From contig OX381707.1 in NCBI GenBank assembly GCA_947462335.1, positions 86,363,606 to 86,427,605 of the forward strand: DNA of 64,000 bases, given 5' to 3'. Positions 42,721 to 57,494 of the stretch are shown here, piece after piece. A model generated the notes under the pieces. It ran no database searches. It was not told the origin of the DNA and was given only the letters and a program-made list of their open reading frames with translations. Numbering within the stretch: the first letter of the stretch is position 1; each line of letters opens with the position of its first letter. This DNA comes from Harmothoe impar. Its lineage: Eukaryota; Annelida; Polychaeta; Phyllodocida; Polynoidae. The position numbers and the translations under genes were made by a program.

Positions 42721-43837
42721 ACTCATCGCATGATCTTAATCAGCTGCTGCACCATGTGACACTAACTGCACAGCTGCTCTGTAATATTTAACCCTTTTAG
42801 GACATATGTAGTCATGATGCACCTATGCAGCCCTGGCAACTGTATTGGTGCTGCATTGGTGCCGAGCCCTAAGGAGTGCTATAAGGTTGACATGATGCTT
42901 GAATAAAGCCCTAGAATGCAGTTTTAGCCGTTGATAGATGTTGCCTTCCCCTGTTCAAACATGAAACAATAGGAGTTACCAAAGCGTTGGTAATAAGAGA
43001 GAAGCATGTGAAAGGCCTTGATATTTTTATAATACCGTTTAGTTACCCCAGTGTGAAAGTAAGGAGAATAATAATAAAGCAGAAAGAAGACATTTTTCAG
43101 TAGGGCTGATAGTAGGGCATTCAAAGGTTCTTTAGGGATCAGGATATGCATTTAAGCACATTGCTGACATAGCGAAAACGAACACAACAATTATACAATG
43201 TATTCAGTTGCCCTTCTGAATTCAACTACAGTATTAATTAGATAGTACATATATTGGGGGGGGGGGGACTTGTAGTCAGCGTTATTCATGACAACATTTG
43301 CACTTTGTGAGATTGTCTGAAGTAATACATCACATTAAAAGATTTAACCATATCTGCCATTTACAATATGGTGATCACAACAACGATTGTGTATGTATAT
43401 TCCTTTTCATTCAAAACTCCATTGTATTAGCTTTCAGTAATCGATTTCACAGATCTAAAGTTTCCTCATAGAGACACATTTATTTCAAGGAGCCTGATGC
43501 TCATGAACCTATGTGATGTTCAGTTATTGTTTGAAGTTTATAATTTGCACAAACTGTATGCCTGAAATGGGCATGAAAAGATAAGTTATGTTGATACTAT
43601 AATGAAACCTTATACTTGCTATCTAATTCAGGTGCTTCAGAACATGATGACCATCTTGTCAGGTGGATCTCAGTCCTCCAGTATAGACAGAGCTACACAA
43701 ATCACGGTAGGGTCAGGGTATGCCTTAGATCACTGGCTCTTCATGTCAAAGACATTCTGCTCAAAGGGTATCAGGTCAGTCAGTCTAGCTCATATGATGC
43801 CTGGTGGCCCCACATGTTTTTCAATTATAGTAGAGAG
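42721..43837. other. non-coding, no feature recognised
   Basis: Contains a poly-G run (about 43,256-43,267); otherwise nothing supported. Confidence 0.4.
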
Positions 43838-46305
43838 GGCACATACCCACTGAATGTCATTTCTAATGGTAAAATTGGCAATGTGCTTAATATGTCTATA
43901 TCTCTGTTTGCCTTTTTCTTATTCTGCATTCCTTCTCCTTGTCTCTCCTTGTGTGTCTTATTCATTTAATACATTAAGACGTTAATGGGTTAGATTTTTC
44001 TTTGAAGCTAAGAAAGCATCTAAGCAAACAGCAAGTTTAACATTGCATGTGAGGGCAGTTGTCAGCTTCTATAATTCTGTAGAACAACAACGGCCTGTTT
44101 AGACAGCTAGGCAGTCACATGACAGCTGTATTGTGAGCCACACTGAGTCATGTCCCAGCATACACTAAGGATATCAAAGAGAACGTGCTGAGATTGCAGT
44201 TACTCACTTTGAGAATGAGCCTACGTGACATTTGCCTCTTTCTGTAAGTTCCAACCTAATTAATGTCATTGAAGTATTCTGTTCAACCACTGAAACGCTG
44301 AATCATCTTGAAGATAAGCTAAAGCATGTATTTCACAAACGTCTGTCCGCTGAAATTCTGTCATTAGATGAAAGTTCATGATGTTAAATTTATAGACATA
44401 TCTCGTCCAACCAATGGAATCACAACCGATTCTGTCAGTGGAATACTGGCTCCGAGGGAGCTAGGCTGAGGACAGAGATATGTAGTACTGGGAGGAGGTG
44501 GAGATTAGAGAAACGGCTTATATCGGTGATCCCCTGCCTCCCTCAACTTCCTGTTTTCTCCTTCACTTGGATACATCTCCCACCCTAACCGCTTTGCTTT
44601 ACTGACGAGGCATCCAAAATAAATTATTGGGAAGTTTCACATTTCATTTTGAGGGAAAGAAATGGTACTAAAGTATTTTGTTATAATAGTTTTTAACCAT
44701 TTACATTTTTTAGACACAGAGACAATGTGAACCAAATGATAATGTTGACTTTATCAAGTGTATTTCCTTGTATCGAGTACCAATGATACATAACCTGATA
44801 ACACCCTTAAACCAACTTTGCTTCATAAGCTTATTACCTTTTTAAAAAGTATGCCTCCCTACATATTTATCCTTTCTCAAAGCTATTTCGTTGCCAAATC
44901 ACCATTTACCAGAGTCTGATTGATACAAATGCATTGCTTTATTACCCTATCTAGGTTCTCCTCAATCTTCCACCTGTGCCTGGCAAGTGGCAGGTTAGCT
45001 AGTGGTGGAATGGCTTGATTGCATGAAGGATTGACTAGGGAGTGGCCTAAGATGTTTTGCCTTCCCTTTGCATATTCTAAGGGATATATGTTTAATTCTA
45101 TTTTATCTATGCCAACGCATTCAGATCTTGAAGATTGAATAGCTTAAAGATTTTTTGACCAGGGAATCCTAAGAAGAAGTATCCAATTATTTGTAATTGA
45201 TGAACGTACAGTAAATTATTTGCATTCCTAATGAAATAATTTATCAGAATATAAATGTTGTTTATTTATTATTTACATAGATTAGAGCAAGCTACTGTGG
45301 AGAGAGGGGATTACATATAGGTCACAACTTAATTAAAGAGAAAACTTGATCAGTTGGATTGATGAAATGCAATCAATGATCAAAAGGATAATTTATCTAT
45401 TACCAACATATAATATTAGGTTGGAAATAAGCTTGTATTTAAATATCCTGTTTGCAGATGTTGTCTGACATAGACACACTTTTTGTCGACAGTGGTTTCT
45501 TGTGCTGGCAAATAATGTGTGTGACATTGTAAGGAATAGCTAAAGTGTAACCAAGACCTGATATGGGGATAACGTACTAGACCAATGTGCATGTTGAACT
45601 TTGTCATTCTAATGTATGGCTCTAAATGAACCAAAACGACTAAGAAAACACTAAAGGGATTTACTTTTCATTTCTAGGAGTTTTTTTTCTCAAATCCCTA
45701 GAAACAAGCTGCTTTAATGAACTTTGCCTTTCCTCATGTTCATGCGGTACCAAGGCGGTAGTGCACTAAGGAATATTGTATGTGAGATGGGGCATACTGG
45801 GTACAAACACTACCTTGTGGGACCACACTCTGAAAGACAAACATTTCCAACACTAAGGAATATTGCCATCAGGAAAGGACTAGCGTGATGTGGACTAGTA
45901 GAGACAGAGCAGACAGTGCATAGAGACCTCTCCCTTATTGTCTCCCTGCCCCCGGCTAAGACTCACAGCCCATAACTAATGGAAGTTGGGACCATACAGG
46001 CCTGAGGCTGAAGATGCAGTCCTTTGTATGAGCCTAGGGAAGACTATAGACCAAATTGTGTTGTTGAATTTAATCCTTTCAGTCTTATCCATATACATGT
46101 ATGTTTGCTGCATCCTGTATACAGTGGCAGAGTTATAGCGATGTTGACATGTTGACCGTTATAACTGTACAGAGCTAGATGCTGAGTGCTGCACATGTCA
46201 CTACAGATAGAAGTTAAATAGCTCTGTCAGCTGCCTGAGGATGTCTCTACAGGAGACATTATATAAAGTAATGGTTGCTGCCTTGGGATAGATAAAGATT
46301 ACTAA
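43838..46305 (+). repeat. 2.4-kb tandem duplication, copy 1
   Basis: Collinear with 46,306-48,715. Anchors include CACTGAATGTCATTTCTAA (43,855), CAGCATACACTAAGGATATC (44,157), ACAGAGCAGACAGTGCATAG (45,903) and GGATAGATAAAGATTAC (46,286). Identity looks high (roughly 85-90% by eye) with indels. It contains one ~130-bp dispersed repeat (45,888-46,030). No coding frame. Confidence 0.88.
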
Positions 46306-48715
46306 TTAGTAGAGAAGGCACATGCCAACTGAATGTCATTTCTAACAGTAATCCATCTATCTCTGTTTGCCTTTTGCCTATTCTGCCTTCCTTACATTCC
46401 TTCTCCTTGTCTCTCCTTGTGTGTCTTATTCATTTAAGACATTGAGACATTATGGGTTAGATTTTTCTTGGAAGCTAAGAAAGCATCTAAGCGAACAACA
46501 AATTTAACTCGACATGTGAGGGCAGTTGTGAGCTCCTATAATTCTGTAGAACAGCAGCAGCTTGGTTAGGCAGCTAGACAGTCACATGACTATTGTATTG
46601 GGAACCACACTGAGGCATGTCCCAGCATACACTTGGGATATCAAAGAGAATGTGCTGAGATTGCAGTTATTCACTTTGAGAATGAGCCTACGTGACATTT
46701 GCCTCTTTCTGTAAGTTCCAACCTAATTAATGTCATAGAAGTACTGTGTTCAACCACTGAAACACTGAATCATCTTAAAAATACGCTTAAGCATGTATTT
46801 CACAAACGTCTCTTGGCTGAAATTCTGTCATCAGATGAAATTTCACAATGTTAAATTCATGGACATATCTATTCCAACCAATGGAATCGCAACCGATTCT
46901 GTCAGTGGAATACTGGCTTCGAGGGAGCTAGGCTGAGAACAGAGACATGTGAGAGCGGAGATTAGAAAATATGCTTATATTTGTGATCCCCTGCCTCCCT
47001 TAACATCTCCTTCACTTGGCTACATTTCCTACACTTACTGCTTTGTTTTACTTATATGGCATCCAAACTGAATTATGGGGAACACTTACATTTGATTCTA
47101 AGGGAAATATAATGTTAACCAAAGTGTTTTGCTGTAATAATGTTTGAACATTAAGTTAACATTGTTAAGACACAGAGGCAATGTGAACAAAGTGTATTTT
47201 CTCATATAAAATACCATCCTTAAACCAACTTTTAAACCAACTTTGCTTCATACATAAGCTGATTACCTTTTTAAAAAGTACGCCTTACTAGCTATTTCAC
47301 TGCAACTTGCCGTTTACTGGAGTCTGATTGATACAAATGCATTCCTACATTACCCTATCTACGTCCTCCTCAATCTTCCACCTGTGCCCGACAGGTTAGG
47401 TAGGTGGTAGAATGGCTTGATTGCATGAAGGATTGACTAGGGAGTGGCACTATGACGTTTTGCTTTCCCTTTGCCTATTCTCTACATTTTAGGGATATGT
47501 ATTTAATTCTATAAAGTATCTTTATCTGTGCCACGGCATTCAGATCTGAAGATTAAATAATTTAATGATTTCTCAACTTTTTTGACAATTGAAGAAGTGT
47601 CCAATTATTTGTAATTGACATGGACTAATCAATTAGTACAACTATTAATCGACAGGGGGTGTCACCAGCTCTCCCGCCAGTGACGCCGTGACGTTTATAT
47701 TGAAGCATGCTACTGTGGAAGGAGGGGATAACATATACGTCACAAATTAATCAAAGAGAAAACTTGATCAGTTGGATTGATGAAATACAATTAATGATGA
47801 AAAGGATAATTTATCTATTCCCAATAGATAATATTAGGTTTGAAATAAGCTTGTATTAAAATATTCTGTTTGCAGATGCTATTTGATACAGACAAACATT
47901 TTGTAGATTGTGGTTTATTGTGCTGGCACCTTTAACATGTGTGACATTTCAAGGTATATGGAAAAAAAGTACCAGACCAATGTGCATGTTAAACATTCTT
48001 AAGTATGGCTCTAAATGAACTTATGTAACCAAGAAACTACTAAAAGGATTTATTTTTCATTATTGAGAGCTTTTGTTTATCAAGTCTCCTGAAACAATCT
48101 GGTTTAAGGAATATGCCTCTCCTCATGTTCATGCGGCATAGACAAGTAACAAGGCTGTAGTGCACTAAGGAATATTGTATGTGAGATGGGGCATACTGGG
48201 TACAAACACTACCCTGTGAGACCACACTCTGAAAGACAAACATTTCCAACACTAAGGAATTTTGCCGTCAGGAAAGGACTAGCGTTAGGAGACACTGTGA
48301 TGTGGACTAGTAGAGACAGAGCGGACGGTGCATAGAGACCTCTCCCTTATTCTCTCCCTGCCCCCGGCTAAGACTCACAGACCGTTACTGATGGAAGTTG
48401 GGACCAGACAGGCCTGAGGCTGAAGATGCAGTCCTTTGTATAAGCCTCGGGAAGAGCATCTAGACCAAATTGTGTTGCTGAATTTAATGCTTTCAGTGTA
48501 ATACATATGTTTGCTGCATCCTGTTCACAGTGGCAGAGATTCAGCCATGCTGACATGTTGACAGTTATAACTGTGCAGTGCTAGATGCTCAGTGCTGCAC
48601 ATGTCACTGCAGATAAATGCTGAATAGCTTTGACAGCTGAGAGGACGTCTCTACAGGCAACATTATCTGTAGTAATGGTTGCTTCCTGAGGATAGATAAA
48701 GATTACCAGTTCTAG
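46306..48715 (+). repeat. 2.4-kb tandem duplication, copy 2
   Basis: Direct neighbour of copy 1, in the same orientation. Matching anchors are CCAACTGAATGTCATTTC (46,325), CAGCATACACTTGGGATATC (46,624), ACAGAGCGGACGGTGCATAG (48,315) and GGATAGATAAAGATTAC (48,690). The ~130-bp dispersed repeat lies at 48,298-48,440. Confidence 0.88.
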
Positions 48716-49869
48716 ACTGCACTTATATAAAGTTTAACATCTGGGACGGCTTTGTCATTATTTGCTTTCTATTACACACCTGTACCCCCCCTCCTTTCAC
48801 CTCATCCCTGAAACTTCTCATAGTGCTGATTAGGAACCAGCTTTAATCAGAGATGGATGAAGTGAGCCTGACTTGTGTTCTATGGTTTTCATTTCAGTTT
48901 AATTTGTATCCAGTTTACCTAGTTTTAGTTCTAATCTTAGCAGTGTAACAATGAGCCAGAATATGATACAACCTTGATGTCTGGTTTCGCTGTTGTCTTT
49001 CTACCTGATCTTGACACTGAAGCAAAAACCGACTTATCAATGGAGTATAGATGGTCACGGTTAGCATCTGAGGTATTGTTACCTGTGTGGACTCCTTTAT
49101 TATCTCATTCTTGCTGAACACCTGGACCCATACCCATCCATTGATCCTTTCCTTATGTTGTTATCTCTCTAGCAGTTATGCACTACTTTGCTCTCTGCCA
49201 AAAACCTATCTTGCTTTTAAAATAAACAACTATCAATTGATTCTAATATCTAAAACCCTTCATGTGTCAAAAGTTTAAATCACTTCATATTTTCTCTACA
49301 TTTGTAATCTAAAACTGCAAACTTCCCATGTCCCTGGAGAAGTATATTTTCTGTTTGGTCAGAAATATCAAAATAGCTTAAGTAATGGCACTTTAGCATG
49401 CTGAGGCTGGTACTAGCATATTATGTAATCCACGCTTTTTGTACCAGGAAATTCCATCCTTGACTCATTGATACATTTTTTCATCAGTTTAGTTGTTCTT
49501 CAAAGTATAATCAGAAGATACTTGTGTCGATATGCAGTCACTGCTTTTTGAAAGCTGCTGTACCTTCATTTTAAATGATGAAGTTGTATGTCAAGGTACC
49601 GCTAGTAGATGTTCGCATAGATGTGCAGCGACCCATATTTAAAGCATTTAGAGCCTCAGCACCCTTGCCAAGACCGGTGCTAGATTTCTAATTCCATGAA
49701 CCTCTACCCACATTTAGCAGTGACATGCAATAAGTGTCAGTAAGAGTAATCACTGAGAGCCGCCTCTATTAACCTGCTGGTAAATTCCACTCACTGCTGC
49801 CAGCAAGCCCCACACAACCTCTGCTAGCAAAAAGCTATTTTGTCAGTAGCATATGTCTCTGATCCAGTG

Positions 49870-49900
<31 letters not shown>

Positions 49901-50219
49901 ATATGTGTGAGTGTGTTTGCATGAGAGAAGGACAAGTTGAACTAGTGCAAAGAAAAATTAATTTAAATACAGAATATTACTCAAGCAGTAGATATAGAAA
50001 TAGCTTGGCCTTGGTGCAGAGTCAAGCTAGAGTAGGAGGAGGTTGGAGAACATCAAAAACCAAAACCAGACCACTCATCAGTCAAGTCTATGGCAGACAA
50101 CTAATCATGACATTCAACATCAATTAAAATTGCACCGGTCAATGTTAGCCAAACAATGTAAGACTGATCTTCACTGCATTCACCAATTGCTGTCTGACAA
50201 ATAAGGGGGAAATCCAGCC
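48716..50219. other. non-coding; one dinucleotide microsatellite
   Basis: Contains a (TA)n(TG)n tract at 49,869-49,912. No gene recognised. Confidence 0.45.
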
Positions 50220-50510
50220 ACCATCAAATCCTAACTTGACTATTGATCAACTAATTCCATGAGGATAAATTTAATCAAACCTGCTCCAAGAATCTCCCTC
50301 ATCAAATTTCACCACCGTTGTTCAAATTTGTCCTTGCTGTCTGACAACAGGAGGATGTCTTCGTGCCTGCAGGCATTTATAAAATTAAAGTCTGAGAAAT
50401 TACCTTTCATTTCCCAGCTAAAATCAGTTCCAAGGAAAGGACCAAATACTCTCTTTTTTTGTAGCGCAGCCATGGATCACCCCTCAGACGGGCTTTGGGC
50501 CGTGTGAGAA
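50220..50510 (-). repeat. inverted, diverged copy of the 18,480-18,860 repeat
   Basis: Read on the minus strand: AGGTAATTTCTCAGACTTTA, GGCACGAAGACATCCTCCTG, GACAGCAAGG, in the order expected from the other copies. Confidence 0.5.
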
Positions 50511-51164
50511 GGTTACAAATTGAGGGAGTTGTATTTTCAAGCTTGAAAGCGATGCTCTCTATGCCCTACCTAAACATTGAGATTTGATAATTCAAAGTTT
50601 CTATTCTATCATGGTCCCTACCTCTTTTGTTCCAACCTACTATTAAATATTTTTAGGACAAAATACTGCTTCAACATTCCATGTATTCTTATATTGTGTA
50701 TGGAGTTTAACTTGCCTGTACATTTGTGCACATGTGCATGCGCACTGTTATCATCACATTCTTGAAAAAGATCATTGAAGCGCAACTTTTACTGATTGAG
50801 TGGGTATAATATCAAAGTATCTACTGGTGAATTCTAATTCCTTACCACAAATTGCCAAGTTTGGAGAGAGATGTCAACTAAATAACCAGTTTTTGACTTA
50901 GGTTAATTCAAATTCTGACACCTCTCTCTCTTTACCAATTTAGTCAAAGAAGGTTTTGCTTGTGTTGAGATTGATATGTTGATTCGGTCAATTTTGGATG
51001 AAAAGATAATACTGAATACAAGCAATTTGATACATAAAATTATTTCTTTAAGCAGAATACTCAAAAACATATTTCAAAAGACTTAAGGGTTTACCCACTT
51101 GCCAACCAAACATTAATGTGACCAATTCTGTTACAAAATGAAGAAATCGTTGTTCATGTTTACT
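50511..51164. other. non-coding, no feature recognised
   Basis: AT-rich with spurious frames only. Confidence 0.4.
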
Positions 51165-53670
51165 CATGTCAGGATTCAACAACTGTAATACGGCACAGGC
51201 TGATTAAGTCACATGCTTCCTCCGACCTTGAAGATGCTTTAACCTTCTGGATTTCACAGTGACACGTATGCACAAAACTTACAAGGACACATGCCCTATT
51301 GTATGACGGCATGCTGATGGAGATGAGAAGAGAAAATCACAATTCTGCTGCGTTCATGCATTAATGTCTTTGATGTAGCTCAAATTTCAAATGCCTCAGA
51401 ACGTCATCTCTTTGAAAAACCTTCACCTGATTTCATATGGCCTCAATGTCAGCTTTTATAAAAGAATATGTTGTAATGAATGACAGAATGCAGATATTAT
51501 ACAAGCTCCCTCAGGTATGGGGCTTTACAACAAAGGAGATCCTGAAGGGAACAAAAGAAGTACACATTGTTTACCCCAATCTGATTGATTAATTCATTTA
51601 TAATGATAATGTACAAATACAAATATAATTGTCAATCAGACACTATGATTGTCATGACATTCTTCAAATAAGCTAATCCCTGTGAAGAGCTTAGGCAGGT
51701 TGGTCAGAAAGAGACAGAATTAGAATCTTATATAGCTCCTACTAAGAATGAAAGTATGAAAAAGGGGGAATCCCTGGGGAACTTAGTGGTACTAGAATGA
51801 TCTAAGGAATATCCAGTAAGCAGAAGATCCTTGGAGGACACCATTGTAGTGTTGCAGCCTGCTATTTTGCTGCCATGCAGGGTCATGCTAGTGTTACATT
51901 CCCTGTTTCATTGGAGGAGAGATATTGTAGGAAATGCTGGCCTCACTCAATAAACATCTCATATCATTGGGAATTCATGTGAAGCTACCCTAATCCCATT
52001 CCCCTCTTAAGCTATTTCCTATGTCATTTGCCTCTTCCAAATGTGCAAGGTCTGCCGATGGCTTTCCTTTAGAAGCCTTGTCATTTGTTGATTGACGGTC
52101 ATATATGTCTATCTGCAGCTTCTGATTGGACGCTTCTCCCGTCAAATATAACGCAGGTAACAGCATTGTCAGAGTTTAGTCTCATTTAGTATTCTCCAAG
52201 ATGGTTGTTGAGAGTATTTATAGGCCCGAGATTGAAGTCTGCTGGACAGTACTCTTTCTTTGAATAACTGATAGAAATGTTCAACAATATTGGTAGTGAT
52301 GACCCGGAATGCACTTAATGCTCTTTGTATTGTGAATGAAAAGTGAAGTCATATTTGATGTACTCTAGACAAGGGTTAGATGCTAAGGCAAATCTAAACA
52401 TTGTCATTTATAAATCACTTTAAGCTTTTAAATGATGCTAGACCCTTACTTCAAAATCCCATCACTCATGATGTATCTTGACAAAGTGGGGTTATTGCCA
52501 AATAACTCGGTTTTCTGTCTCTAGAAGAAAAAACTGCTGTCTATAACTGAGCAGTTCAAATGACAACTTTAGTAAAAGTCAGAGACTAACAAATGGGTCC
52601 CAGACTTGCAGTTTTTAACAAAAGGGAAAAAAACACAAGCTCTTCACCAAACCTTGCAAAGGGAAGTAAGAGAGAAAAAAGACAGCGATGACAGGAAAAG
52701 CACTAATTGCTCTTTACATTCAGATAAAACCACTGAGTTGCAGCAAATAGTCCAAGTTTTAATGATGGATGTGTTTCCTATTGTAGGGTTTTTATCAAGC
52801 TTTGGACATCATCCTGCCACAGGCCTCATTTATCATGCACTGCTTGAGTCTGTCGGTATAGGGCGCCTTTACTAGATTGTAATTGTTTTTCTTTCTACAT
52901 CCAGTTTTTTCCCTAAATTTCAAATCGATGTGAGATGATATCAATTCATATCTCTAATCTCTTCCCTACGCTTTATTGTTTTCAAGAAAAACGGTCGATT
53001 GAACGCCATGTTTCTGTGATTTTATTCTGTGTATCTACATCAAACAACACATCCACAGCTGCAATAATTAGTATTTAAAATGGTCCTCAGAACCTATGTG
53101 ACTCTTTTCTGGATGAATGGCAGAAAATAGTTCTTCTGTCTTGCTTTGCATGTCCCTTTACAAAACATAATTCAAGGACATTTTTATAGTTTTGACTATA
53201 GAAATATGACTCAAATTTTTTCTCATATATTATGTTTAATATCTGAAAGGTTGAATGATTTGCTCTATTGTTATCTGAATAATACGGCATAGGAAGGTTT
53301 CCAGTGTGATCCACCACGTTTTGGCAGAGATGGAAGTAATATGGTAATAAGGTCTAGGCTGGGGAGACATTGTTAGTGATTCCAGCCCTTTTCTGTTCTC
53401 TATGTACACTTCATCAAAGCCCTTCCACACCAGTGTGTTTGAATAGGCTTTAAACACTGCAGGCTATTTGAATAGCCTTTCATGTAGAGAGAAACAAATA
53501 GAGTCCATATCCTAACGGCCGGGAGTTTCCCACAGCAATATTATAGGTATTGATTCCATATGCACCATACTCTAGCACAATCAGCACATGTTTAAGGAAT
53601 TCAGTTCGAAACAAGCATTGTTAAATATTTGATTAATTACATGAAATACATCAGTAATGGTCATAAGTTA
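51165..53670 (+). repeat. ~2.5-kb direct duplication, copy A (copy B at 59,950-62,140)
   Basis: Collinear blocks with copy B include TTGTATGACGGCATGCTGATGG (51,299), ACAAATGGGTCCCAGACT (52,589), CCCTTCCACACCAGTGTGTTTG (53,420) and TGAAATACATCAGTAATGG (53,641). About 0.3 kb (near 51,800-52,300) is shortened in copy B. No coding frame. Confidence 0.8.
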
Positions 53671-56600
53671 TATTCCTATAGACATATGACAAAGAGGTAG
53701 GGTGGAAGCCAGTTCAGATTTTATATTCCTGAAAGTGTATTTTAAGTAACATTGAGGAGGATAGGTTGTGTGGTGATGGCCTGTAGAGGGCCTTTAACTT
53801 TACTTGTTGCCATGTATCGTAACTTAATATGACATTTTAGAAGCGTTACAAAGATTCATGTTAGTTAAGATGCTAACTGAGGCCCATATCTCTTTAGTTT
53901 TGGAGATGATTATTTTAAGTCAGAAGACTGTTTACACAAAGCGTTCCTTTAAGGCATCTTACACTTGATTAGATGCACATCCCATTATTTCACTTAGAAT
54001 ATCCACCTAGAGGTCTAAGTCTCCTATGAGCCATAAAACATTATTATGTGCCATTTGTAAACTTATATTCTGGCAGCAGTTTACCTTGTATAGATGGAGA
54101 TTGAATTTGTCATGTATGCGCTGTTGGGTGTTGTACCTTGTACATGTTATGGTACCTCCTGAAGTCTACCCATGGCCTGCCACCCAAGGCGCACAGCTCA
54201 GGCAATAGGATGGCTGTGCTGCCAGCATGTGATGGATTGGGGATCATGTGACCATCACTTTGGTGGTACTGGGCTGATGGAGGTCCCTAAATTGTCCTTA
54301 GTCAGTTGGGTCAGTCAGGGTGGTGGGTAAAGCTGGGAGATTTAGGGGCGCCAGGATTAGTACCGGAACTGGTCGGTCTGTAGGAAGTTGTCTGGGTGCC
54401 ACAATGTCTCCCGATCATTTACATCCTCACTGAACCCACTGCAGCCCAGTAGGGAGGTAGGGAGGTGTCAGGGTGATGTAGAGGCAGGATGTGGGGATGT
54501 GTCAGGGTGTTTTAGAGGCGGGATATCAGGGAGATCTGGGTCTGTATTTGATGATGATCCATGGCTATGGGACTGTCATCATAGAAAGCAGCAGTGTGTA
54601 TAGAAAAGCAGACTATGTAGGATAATAAAAAAATTGAAGGACCTTTTTTCCGATCATCTAAACTTTTGATATTCCCACCAATATCACAGTTTCAGACACT
54701 GTCAACATATATGTACTATCTCGAAAAATGGGGAAAAAAAGTATTTGACAAAGATGCTTTGATGTGAGCTAATAACTTCTTACAATCATTATAATGAATA
54801 TTTGTTCAAGTCGTAACTGTGTACATGGCTGGCTAGTTTTGAGGTTTGAGAATCCTGATGAGAGTCTAGTTGCTGTAAGTTACAACTGACAGTGTAAGTG
54901 GAGATTTAATAATGCACAATTTCCACACATATTAAGAAGGTATGCCCTGCTGTTGAATCATCCTCCTAACCTGTCATCATAGTTATAGGCACCTTTTTAA
55001 AAACAGATGAGCATGCATTAAACATGTGGTAAATTATAAAACTCCTGACCCATCCAAATCTCTAACATAATTGTCTGAATATCACTGTGAATCTAACGTT
55101 TAACTAACCTGTACACATACAGTATATACCCCTGTATATTTAAAAAAAAATCACCTTTTTGCATTGTATTGTGTTTGTGAGGTTTATTACCAGATGAAGG
55201 CAATGAAGGGAGTGATGTGATCTGATGCCATCCATTGGGCACAGAGCGTTAACAAACAATATTCCCGTTTTTTAATCAAAGTGACATGCTGAAGGTGCAT
55301 AGAAAATCATCAGGCCTAGAAAACCTAAAATCAAATACAACATTGACAGAGCATATACAATAGGGACTTATCCTACATTAGATTTGGACAAGCATACATG
55401 TAATCTATGAATGTACCAGCAATATCAATATGTAAATTATCACCATGTATGCATCTGTATACTGACATTCTAAGTGCATGTGTATTAGACCCATCTATTC
55501 GCTTACATGTAGATACAATGACCTAATTGACAAATATAGCTTATAAATGTAGTCTACGAAACTGGAAGAGTCAATATAGTACGGTGCACCTCTGGCCTAC
55601 CCTGATGCTGAAGCCAGCCCCACTGTATAATGAACATGTCACACAATGATTTATCTACCTCATGTATAGCCACTATACAATTTCCTAATATTTCAGCTGA
55701 GAAGTCTATCAATCATGCCAAAGCAACCTTTTGTTTTCTAAATATTTGTTCCAAGTTTCATCCATCAGAAAGAAGAAACTGACTGTGGTTAGGAATTTTT
55801 AAAAGAAAGTTGTTCATTCAAATGAAGAAAAATGTGTTTTGCACCCCATACATCACCCACTTACCTGCCCCCTACAGTCTGACCCTGGTACTAAGGTCAA
55901 GGTCAAGGTCAGTCACCCTTTCAGCAGTCGTTCATGGCTATGTCTGCAGGGACCACTAAGACTACCTCTCTTACCCTTTAACCTTTAACAGTCTCTGCCC
56001 AGACCTCAGACAGGCTGAGACTCCCACAGGGCAGCCTATTGTTGAGAAGCAGGAAATGTCTGACCCGTGTTGGCCCCAACTCACCTGCAAACAGGACCTA
56101 AACAGAGGTTGCCTATTGGCTAGAAAAGTGCTGGGTCTGTATTATTTTCTTTTTAGTATATTATTTTGATTTGAAATTAAATATGCAGGCTCTATTTCAA
56201 TATGTGATAACGTTACACCCCATTCAGAACGTTATTGAATAGATGTCAAATGCTGGATGTTTGTAAGACATACCTTGATGTTAAAACATCCCCTTTCTCC
56301 CTGTTCGCATTCCACATCATGGCTTGGGCATTCTATGTGTTTTTAGATTTCTGTCTCCCTACAAGGCCTCACATGGTGACAGTTTAAAACAGGTTCAACA
56401 CCCTGCAACCAGTTCTTTACTCACACTAGACAAATGAGAAGGCTTTTGTGGAGAAGAGTCACATGGATTGATAATGGTAATATAAACAAGGGGGGAGAAA
56501 TCTTTCACAATATATTTGCCCCTCTCCCATTGAACTAAATTAATACATTGGTGATTTAGTACAGTCTTTAAGGGAAAGCTGCTTGATTGTGTGATGTTTG

Positions 56601-57494
56601 TTTAAAGTCATAATGTCGAGCCATTGTAAGCTGCAGATATTTTCCATGGAAACTGGGGACTCACTTATGGCTCATCAGAAGTATTCATAACTAATAGGAT
56701 TTGGTTTGACCATGAAAACAAGTAAAATCACCATTTTCTTTTATTCTGCATGATAAGGTATCTTTTTGGGCTAACATTGACACAAAGCTGACAGGCTGTT
56801 TTACATATATTTATCATGGGCAGGATCAATATTCATCACCTGTGAGCAAATGCTTTTACTAAAACATAAGACAACAAGCTAAGGGTGACATATTTTGATC
56901 TGGGTGCTGGTCCTCCGTGCAATCTGACTGTTAATGACTTGAAGTAATTTCTGCAAATGCTATTAATGATAAGTACTACCAATGAGCCACTGGCAGGTCC
57001 CCTTATTTCCATTGAATATTGTGGCAGCTCGGTGAGATTTTCACATTTAAGTCTGTGGATATTTTTTATGCCAACTAAGGAGGGCTATAGTATCTGTGTT
57101 TTAGAAGCAGTCTGACCACTGTAGACTCATATGGATCCGTGTAAATCAGTTACAGAGAGATAGATCACTGCCTGATGAAAAGATGGATGCATTCAAAGTA
57201 TGGGGAATATTGTCAATAATGATGTTTTGGAGTATAGACCCCTAAAAGAGTTTTAGTTCTCAGCCTATAAGTCAGAGGTCCGACTAGAGTCTGTCATGAT
57301 GTGCACTAACACTGCATAAATTTATGTTTGCATTTAATTCTATTTGCCTTAAGGTAACAATTAAAGCAACTTTAAATTCATTAATGCTTTCTAAATGTCA
57401 TCATGGCATTCCCATAGCATTTGATGGGTTAATCATACTTGAAGTGTTCCTTTGAGTCAACTTAATATACTTAAATGCAAATATGCATGCAGTG
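53671..57494. other. non-coding, no gene recognised
   Basis: Includes a G-rich stretch with short imperfect repeats (AGGGAGGTAGGGAGGTGTCAGG, 54,450-54,530). Otherwise AT-rich without supported features. Confidence 0.4.

Noticed and set aside
52606..52875. 89-codon + frame in the duplicated block
   Set aside because: The matching block near 60,770-61,030 does not preserve the frame, so it is unlikely to be coding.
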